Shown: positions 57,040 to 64,000 of the stretch, piece after piece
Layout of the letters: each line of letters begins with the position of its first letter
Numbering within the stretch: the stretch's first letter is position 1
Source of the DNA: Flammula alnicola
Taxonomy: Eukaryota > Basidiomycota > Agaricomycetes > Agaricales > Strophariaceae
DNA length: 64,000 nucleotides
Reading direction: 5' to 3'
NCBI GenBank assembly: GCA_015499995.1
Contig: JADNRV010000019.1
Location: 62,001-126,000, forward strand
Program-made: the position numbers and the translations under genes
The notes under the pieces: generated by a model
Told to the model about the DNA's origin: nothing
What the model saw: only the letters and a program-made list of their open reading frames with translations
Database searches by the model: none

Positions 57040-57340
57040 TCTTATCTCTCGAGATTTCGGATCTGGGTAAAACTGACTGAAGCAGAACGTCAACAAAACA
57101 CGGGAAGCATTCCAGAGCTCATGTGCTCACTGTTCAGTAGAGAATGCTAGTGTGCCTGATAAGAACTCAGATAAAACGCGTTGAGCCCTAACAGCCGTTC
57201 ATTTTACACAGGGTTGAGTTAGTAGCACACGCGAGGGACTCGGAGCGCTCAGAATTGACAAGAAAGTTGTGCGCGTTTCGTTTCAATGTTTCAATTTGTA
57301 ACCGAGTCCTTTTTAAATTGCAGTGTCACGTGCAGACTAC

Positions 57341-58273
57341 TTATGGAAAACCACTGCGGTTGCAACGATGCTGAAATAGCCTGAAAACGTCCGTCCGACT
57401 CGTCATCCAACGTCAATCCTCGTTGCAATTGTGCCTGTTCCAGCATCTCGAGCCCAGGCACTGGTTTGCGAACCCTTCGAGGATTGAATGGGGTCACTGG
57501 AATTAACTCAACCCTGATAACATGCCTTCTTGTTTAGTAGTCTCACCCCAAACTCTGAAGGCGGACACTCCATTCGAGTGGATACCACCCAAAACGCACA
57601 TTCTCCACTGTGTCGCATATTCCTCTCAGGCGTGTTGTTGTTTTCTTCCGAGCCTTTTTCAATCACATCCGCCAAACCGCAGGTCGAATGTTCGCATAAT
57701 GACATTAATGTCGGGGAATTACAGTCCATCGGCTGATTTTACGAGGACAGTACTCATGAGTCGTCTGCCCCTCATACTCACGGACTTCCCACTGTTCATC
57801 GTATAGTTTTCCGCCAGGTTAGTCTCACCGTGACCGTCAGTCCGCATGACTGATGCAGGGCTGCTATTTTGCTGGAATACATTATGGAAGAAAATTATCT
57901 TCAATTCGGAAGTCGACATCTCTGAATACCTAACGGTGGTCAACTGACATCGGGAAATGTCAATCCAGATCGACATTCTCGACTGAATCCTTCATCTCCC
58001 AGACTCTCCTTGGATTAAGGGCGGAAAAAGAAAGGAAACGCAGCCTTCACATTTCGTGATACATGAACGGGTTCTTATTTTCTCTTTATCCCTGCAGGCT
58101 TCTGAACTTATTTCAGACCCTGGGCAGCTCTGTACCCTAGCCGTACGGAAGGATGAAAGTGCTCGGCCGAAGGAGTGGGTTCGAGTCGTTTGAATCTCAT
58201 CGAAAAGGTACAAAAACCCACTTGAAATGACCTTCATCCCCCATTCCTTACAGAAAGAAAAAGCTTAACAGAT
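57341..58273. other. Intergenic region
   Basis: No gene recognised between block C and the CFEM gene. Open frames on both strands overlap and carry no motif. Confidence 0.45.
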
Positions 58274-58882
58274 ATGCATTTTAAAACCATTGCTTCTACT
58301 GCCATTTGCACAATCTTTGCAGCTGCCAACGCCCCTTCAGACTTGTGGGGAACGCCAATTGTCCCATGACCACAGTTAACGCCGCTCCGGTCGCTGTGTT
58401 CAGTGATTCCTGCAGTGCATCCTTCGTTTTCGCTCGTGGAATATATGTGTGGGCCGTAATACAATGTGCGCTGGCCAAAAAATCAGAGAGCCTCGACTGG
58501 ACCTGGGGCTCAAGTGCCTGCATTCGCAACTGCGCGCTTAACGCTGTCGCAGCGGTTGGTTGTGCCCCGTAAGTTCTGTTCTGTACTATCAATTTCATCT
58601 CCGGCACAGAAAGCTAACATTATCATAGGACGTACTTTAGATGCATATGCGCCAAGAGAGCCGCTTTCATCGCCACTTCCCTTGCGTGTATCAAGAACAA
58701 CTGCTCAGTTCAGTTGACCGATGCACAGATCGCGGTTGATACATCGATTGTCTGCCGTATGTTGCTCCTTATAATCTTATCGAAAGTAATACTTTTAGAG
58801 ACACTGAAAATATGGAATAGCGATTCTTGACCTGACTTTGACGTTGACTGTGCCCCCTGATCCCACTGTGATCGCAATTTGA
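58274..58882 (+). CDS. CFEM-domain secreted protein (N-terminal exon structure uncertain)
   Basis: CFEM proteins are fungal cell-wall or secreted proteins with eight cysteines, linked to haem/iron uptake or host interaction. The ATG at 58274 gives MHFKTIASTAICTIFAAANA, a clear signal peptide. The CFEM core is in exons joined by a GTAAGT..ATAG intron (about 58569-58629): SSACIRNCALNAVAAVGCAP then TYFRCICAKRAAFIATSLAC, IKNNCSVQL and DTSIVC, giving the eight-cysteine order. The last exon after another intron encodes PILDLTLTLTVPPDP and a stop at 58880-58882. The signal peptide and the core are in different frames, so at least one intron lies between 58335 and 58500; I could not fix it (one candidate is only 31 bp). 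No GPI-anchor tail is visible. Confidence 0.7.
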
Positions 58883-59230
58883 GTCTCATTACGAGGATTG
58901 GGAGGATTGAAATGGGGCTAATGGGATGGTTCTTACTCTGGAACCTTCAATATCAATGACATTGTGTTCGCTATAAACTCAAGAAGATTTATTCGTGTAA
59001 GGATGGGAAAAGGATGGAACTGGGACTGATAATTTCCCAAATAGACCCAAATTGATAATTTTGCAGATGGTTCAAGCTGGACATTCCCACACAGACTTCG
59101 TTTCGATCACCACCGACTTTCGGGCCACAGTTCTCACTATCTACAACATCGAATCGTCCGAATGCAACATTGTCCTACAGACATTCCAGCTACAACATAT
59201 CGGTTACCTGAGACATCCATTCCAGGATAC

Positions 59231-60338
59231 ATGGCACAGTCGACGTCGGTATCTGAGGTTGCCGAGCTCCCAGAACTCGTGCAAGCGATCATGCAGTATT
59301 TTGCAAATGACAGAGAAACCTTGTGCATCCTCTCATTGATGTCGAAAAATTTTCGGCTGGAAGCACAACGGATACTCTTCAGAAAAGTTACTACATTACA
59401 GGACGCCGATGACCACACCATATTTCTCGCTACAATCGTTCGGTCTCAACGCCTTGCACTGCATGTAGTGGCATATGCGCAGGAGAACGTTGCGGATCCA
59501 GGAACAGACCTATGGGATCTATTATGCTATGGTCTGCAGGAGATGAAGAACCTCAAGCACCTCAGATTTCGCGCACGCGGAGGTGTTGCTTCGGCGCACA
59601 TCTTACGAGGATGTAGCTTCCAGCTCGAAAGCTTGTATTGGGGCTGCAATTCAGACGAGAAGGAGCTAGCGAGGAATGTCCTTCCCTTACAGCCTAATAT
59701 GAAGCAGCTTCGCGTTAAATGGAACGAGCAGAAAAAGGTCTCCCCCCTCCGATCTACATGCCCGGGTCTGGTCTCACTTGCCGGAGATCGAGGAGTCATA
59801 GAGGCATTTCTTCCTGGACGGAAAATCACTACCCTCACCTGGATACCTGACCTCGATGATTCAACAACAAAAATCGCCCATTTGTCCGATCAGCTCAACA
59901 GGCTTCGATTTCTGTCATTTGGGGGGTACTTTGAGCGCCCTAAGCTCGATCTTATTGTCGACCACTTACAGGCTCTCGAAGTCTTGGAGCTATTAGGTTC
60001 TGATGCCACGGTAAGTTATAGACCTACATTGACGGCTTTTAATCTAACTACTCGACCCAATAAATACACAGGAACTTCAGTTTCTCGAACGGATACCTAA
60101 TTTACTCATCCTAATACTCTCTCCCTTATTGAATCAGAAAAATGGACCCGCCCCTTCAAAAATTACAGCAGAACTAATCAAAGAAATATTCCAAGCATGT
60201 CAGTGTTTGCAGTATATCGACGTCGCCGACGATGCAAAGTATTATAGGCGTTGGGTATCTTTCTCTAGCGAGCCTCTGCCCAGGCGTCTTTCATATCCGA
60301 TGGTGCATCGATGGTGGCGCTTCCGGGGTAACCTGTGA
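59231..60338 (+). CDS. F-box-like protein, 348-371 aa
   Basis: Two exons: 59231-60010 and 60072-60338, with a 61-bp intron (GTAAGT..ACACAG) at phase 0. The frame is also open from an ATG at 59162; 59231 (MAQSTSVSEVAELPELVQAI) is preferred because the F-box follows directly: ELPELVQAIMQYFAND, then LCILSLMSKNFRLEAQRILF. The remainder has leucine-rich-like strands (NLKHLRFRARGGV; NMKQLRVKWNEQKKV; QALEVLELLGSDAT) and ends with a Trp/Arg-rich MVHRWWRFRGNL. It probably acts as an SCF substrate adaptor like other mushroom F-box proteins. Unrelated by eye to the triplicated family. Confidence 0.75.
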
Positions 60339-60663
60339 ATGTTAGCGATATCTCATATCCTGGTCCGCCCCATGCGGTTTCGTTTGATTTCTTGAACACA
60401 CCTCCAGCTATATAAATTCCTCAGAATCATCTCCATCTTTATACGGCTCCTATTGGGCTCCTATCCTCTCTGAAAAAGAAGCGCTGTAGAATATTATTTC
60501 GTGTCATTGTTATTTTGTCTTTTTATTTCCATTTTATTTATTTATACGGCGTAGACATTTGAAATGTAGTACAATCCACTTCCAGTGTAATCCTACTGGT
60601 ACCATACCATGTCCTTAACTAACAGCAAAAAGGAATAGAAAAATACGTTGAAAGAAAGGCATA
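60339..60663. other. Convergent 3' region between two F-box genes
   Basis: 325 bp between converging stop codons; AT-rich around 60500-60545, consistent with 3' UTRs. No gene. Confidence 0.5.
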
Positions 60664-62395
60664 TTACAGGGTATAAACAGATTTCGGCACAGGAGACACT
60701 TCAGAATTCTCGACCCCTTTCGAGAAATCGACCATCCACGATCCGAGGACCAGCTTCCTCATCGATGGGCAAGTTGCGCTGATAGAGGCGATGAGCTCTC
60801 TCACTGTCTTTGGAATGACGCCTCTTCCCAACTCGTCTCGGTCCCTTTGAGGCATAAATTTTTGGGAAGTCGTGAGCTGAGCAGCGTTAGGAAAGCTTTT
60901 GCCCAGCCACAAAGCCAGAGATTTCGATTCGAATAAGAATCCAGTAACGTCCAGAAGAATGGCGTCGCGAATGGGGATAATGGAGTTACTATCATGCCTG
61001 GCTCGATTGATGACGTTTTCAAACGAAATCCAGTTCGTACGAAACTTTCCCATCATCATAGATATTTCGAGAGGCTCGGTACGCGGTTCCTTCTTCAGCA
61101 TGTTGGAAAGACCGTGAAGGATCACATCTAAATTTAGTGCAGGATTTGGAGAGCTCGAAAGGTCCGCGTCGAAATAAAAAGTGTCCCAACGGCGGATACG
61201 GGAGAGAGAGGACTGTGATCGGATAATATGGTTACTAAACTTAACCGGGGCGGTAAGAACTCGAAGATGTGGGAGGTGTGGTTTAGGATAAGGGCAAGCC
61301 TTGTGGTTCTTCTCTCCGATTGGACAGCGCGTTGAAATCATGGCATCGCATAGCTGGTCGAGCTTTAAGTGTTCTAGGCAATTTAGACGCTCTAGGAATT
61401 GGATGATATGGCGGCTTGTTAGGCCTTTGCAAGTACCACTGAAAGCGAGCTCCACGAGCTGATGGGAAACGGCCTCCGCAATGAGCGGAAGCAAAGCACC
61501 CCAAATTGATGAGTTCAAGGATATGCAGGCGAAAGATACGGAAGTGAGGTTGGGACTGATTTTAATCATTGACAATGTCCATGGAAAATGTGGTGGGAGA
61601 AGGACCTGTGTGGAATGGAGGTACAGGTATCGGATGTTAGATGATTGGTGTGCTTCTTCAGAGACTTCCATCATAATATTCTTCGAGGACGCAAACGAAC
61701 GGCGAAACTCCCACTCAGGGCCTTCCAACCCCGTCAAACTAGAACCATTATGATTCTTTGGCAGTCGATTCATCATCCATCGAAAGAGTAGGGCTAACTT
61801 GCGTGGTCCTCTCAGATGAAAACCAAAGGAGTGCGCCGTAGCCGCACCTCTAGTGTGCAGGACCTCCAAGGTGACGCAACCCCTCTGCAAGATGGCGTTC
61901 ATGAAATTTCCTAGAGAGGCGAAGGTCCGACGTTGGAGTAGCAGGGTTCTCCGTCCAGTCCTCCTCGTCAATTATATGAACCTCGGGGAGGGACGTTAAC
62001 CGTAGGATAACCTTCGTGAGGCGGTCCAGTCTAGCTTGAAAACGAGAGAGACATGACGTTCTGTCCTGATACACCCTGGTGGAAAGTCGAATTCGAAAAA
62101 TACAAATAAGAGTCGGGATAGACTTTATGTGAACGGAGATGGCAAGACCAGCGAGAAGGCGATGGAACTTCAAAAGGTCGAGGTCCATGTCGCCTCCATG
62201 CAAGACGACTCGGAAAGTAGAGGTCGCATCCTTGATTCCGTGCGGCTGGAGATAACGATGAAGCGCCACCAAATTCAAAGTCCTGGATAGTGTTGCCAAA
62301 TTGTAGAGATCTTGAGTCGACAGGCAACTGTCGTTGACTATTAGGAGGAGCACCTCCGTCGGAATGTCTCCGAAACCTTGAATAGGAAGGTCCAT
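60664..62395 (-). CDS. F-box-like protein with an apparent frameshift
   Basis: The ATG at 62395 begins MDLPIQGFGDIPTEVLLLIV, an F-box, followed by DLYNLATLSRTLNLVALHRY and a region open to a stop at 61850. The homologous continuation lies in a second frame (61971-60664): NFMNAILQRGCVTLEVLHTR, ARKLALLF-type helices, SNIRYLYLHSTQVLLPPHFP, LVELAFSGTCKGLTSRHIIQ, LEHLKLDQLCDAM and a C-terminal SMRKLVLGSWMVDF. The two frames overlap by about 120 bp. A good acceptor (CTCTCTAG at about 61913) exists, but I found no donor of the right phase, so either a frameshift has split the gene or an unusual intron is used. Function would be SCF substrate selection. Confidence 0.6.
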
Positions 62396-62523
62396 TATCG
62401 TGGAAAGATATCGATATGGAGTCGATGAGTGGGTTGACAAAGGCTGAGCTGTAGTTGTTGCAAAAGATGAGTTCTCACGTCGCACTAGTACTAGTAGCAG
62501 ATGTTGATCAGGCTCTTAGAGTC

Positions 62524-63201
62524 TTACCCAGCCGTCGGCTGCCGTCGGTTGCGGGCATTTTACAAAGGTAAACAATCAGCCACCGCGGTTTGAATTTCCT
62601 TTTTTGGAACTTCGAAATTAGCGCCGCAATTTTGGGCGTGTTGAGTCTCGATGTCGACGCATCCTGTCATTTCTCGTCTTAAGATATTGAAATTACATCT
62701 ACTGTGCGGCTATCAGTGTACTATCTTAGTCAGTACTTAATTGAATTATTTCCCTCCATGCAATCCCAGTTGTTATGAATAGGCAATGCATATGGGTGCA
62801 ACACACCATGCAAAAGTTTGTGGCCTCAATTTTTCCCTCGTATTTTAAAGAGCCTCATTGTCAACTTTACTGAAACTGAAGAATCCCGATTCGCAACAGT
62901 TAACGCGTCGAGAGAATGGTTGGAGGATGGCGCAAAGATGTTGTGCCGGGTTATGTTACCAGGAATTTGATCCAGGACCACAATCACCATGGTGGCTGAT
63001 TATTTACCTTTGTAAAATGCCAGCCGTCGTAGAGGGGTTCAAAAACATAAGAGTTTTGCTGATTGAAATAAAATGATTGCATCAATGATCCTATTTGCCA
63101 TATACATAAACCTTAATTTTCGCAGTTGAATATCGTCGCTCTCTGATGTATCTCCTTTTTTTTGTTTTTTTTTTGAAAACCCCGCAACGACGGCTGGGTA
63201 A
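62524..63201. mobile_element. Old MITE-like element with nested inverted repeats, 678 bp
   Basis: Outer ends TTACCCAGCCGTCG at 62524 and its reverse complement ending at 63201. An inner, longer inverted repeat pairs 62553-62584 with 62988-63024 (GGCATTTTACAAAGGTAAA with one or two mismatches, continuing into ATCAGCCACC). The right side therefore has two partial copies of the left end, suggesting internal rearrangement. No coding capacity and no clear target-site duplication. Confidence 0.7.
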
Positions 63202-64000
63202 GAGCCTGGATATTGCTCACAGGTATCACGGTACCGGACCTAATGTTCAAGTAAGAGCCATGCTGGATGTCGAACAATAGACTCGGACTAGTACCTATAA
63301 ATTAGTACCTATAAATGTTCTTGAAAGTAAGACATTCATGAGCAAAAGTCGGTCACCAACTTATCTGCAACAACGTTTCTCCATAGAGCAAGGTAACCTC
63401 AAGGTACAGTAGCATCACGACAACTAGACGAACATTAATCACATTCAACTGCAAAGAAACAACTTCCCAAAAGGCAAAGGAGCAAGGAATAAGGCCAACA
63501 AGGGCTTTGAATTCCCGAAACACAGCACGTTTAACAGTGGAAAGGGGGAAAAAAAGGCTAAACGGACGCCATGATGTCAACATCAAGCATCATTTGGTCA
63601 TGAAGAGAATTCGTGCTACGCAGAAAACCCGTCTTCGTCGTCCACGTCCAGCAGCCGTCGATATCCGTGAATAAACAAAGCGTCAGACGGGCCTCACTGA
63701 ACGCAACAAGACGCAGAGGGACAGCTACAAGTACTGTTGAAAGGTATCATTGTACAACGGGTGTTGCCAAAAAAATGAAGTGGTATGAAGAGGTGCAAGG
63801 GGTTAAGCAACACCGCCAGTGAAATGGAATAATCGAGCCATCCCAGGGAGAGAGAATAGGCCGAACTTTGAAGAGTAAGAAGCTCCTACGCCGCCATAAA
63901 AGCCAAGATGAAATCGGAAGGAACAAATTAGGGCAAGGAGCACGAGAAGGGGGCAATGGGGTTAGGAGGGCTAATAAGACAAAGGGCATCATCATAAAAC
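63202..64000. other. Terminal stretch without a recognised gene
   Basis: Short overlapping open frames only. A 10-bp direct repeat pair (TAGTACCTATAAAT at about 63290 and 63304) is present. The last bases may belong to a gene extending beyond the window, but nothing can be supported. Confidence 0.4.

Larger units (their letters stand above)
54290..57340. repeat. Segmental duplication block C (right inverted arm)
   Basis: Reverse-complement copy of block A (45740-48870), carrying the small mitochondrial-type gene copy 2 and F-box copy C in the same relative order. The arms are separated by about 5.4 kb that holds block B and the mannosyltransferase gene. Confidence 0.85.

Noticed and set aside
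58296..58607. 103-codon minus-strand open frame
   Set aside because: Antisense shadow of the CFEM exons; the plus strand carries the eight-cysteine pattern and splice sites.
1..64000. CRISPR arrays, bacterial operons, rRNA genes
   Set aside because: The window is clearly eukaryotic (spliced genes, poly(A)-tailed LINE); no regularly spaced repeats or rRNA signatures were seen.

Overview
The window looks like a piece of an Agaricomycete (mushroom-forming basidiomycete) nuclear genome. Genes carry many short introns (about 50-65 bp, GT..AG). The gene families are typical of that group: a CxC5/CxC6 KDZ-type transposase protein, F-box proteins with an N-terminal coiled coil, a non-canonical G-alpha, an ICMT-type methyltransferase, a CFEM protein and a ricin-B-like lectin. 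All exon joins reported here were read by eye from splice sites and frame continuity; none was checked against RNA or databases.

Layout. 1-346 (-): 5' end of a xylulokinase gene, cut by the window edge. 347-3944: no confident gene. 3945-4713 (+): isoprenylcysteine methyltransferase. 5844-6520 (+): ricin-B-like lectin. About 7575-17255: a roughly 9.7-kb DNA transposon with imperfect terminal inverted repeats. It holds a six-exon 667-aa CxC5/CxC6 KDZ-type protein (+), a decayed carnitine acetyltransferase fragment (+) and an intact five-exon 880-aa cysteine-cluster accessory protein with SUMO-interaction-like motifs (-). Directly beside it lie a 5'-truncated LINE with a 16-bp target-site duplication and a 386-bp MITE with an 8-bp duplication, so 7.5-19.5 kb is a transposon cluster.

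20054-20365 (-): small Tyr/Pro-rich protein. 21581-23196 (-): decayed F-box gene. 23392-26925 (+): 12-exon LSH/DDM1/Irc5-type SNF2 remodeller. 27341-28760 (+): Trf4-like non-canonical poly(A) polymerase, converging on a hidden 71-aa membrane microprotein (28846-29128, -). 29713-30883 (-): Ser/Thr/Pro-rich protein with a signal-like N-terminus. 33307-36213 (+): nucleotidyltransferase-like protein with a Gln-rich tail. 37218-39410 (-): 15-exon non-canonical G-alpha. 40276-41601 (-): formamidase/acetamidase. 41756-45556 (-): PMS1/PMS2 mismatch-repair endonuclease.

45.7-57.3 kb is a segmental duplication. Three near-identical single-exon F-box genes (two +, one -) and two copies of a small probably mitochondrial protein form about 3-kb inverted arms around a GT15 alpha-1,2-mannosyltransferase (52116-54118, +). 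58274-58882 (+): CFEM secreted protein. 59231-60338 (+) and 60664-62395 (-): two further F-box-like genes, the second needing a frameshift. 62524-63201: an old nested-TIR MITE. The ends of the window beyond that show no gene.

The single-copy housekeeping genes (PMS1, SNF2/LSH, poly(A) polymerase, GT15, formamidase) are independent of each other. The accessory material (KDZ-type element, LINE, MITEs, F-box duplications) is the fast-evolving part, and the two-gene transposon carrying a captured host-gene fragment is the most interesting structure.
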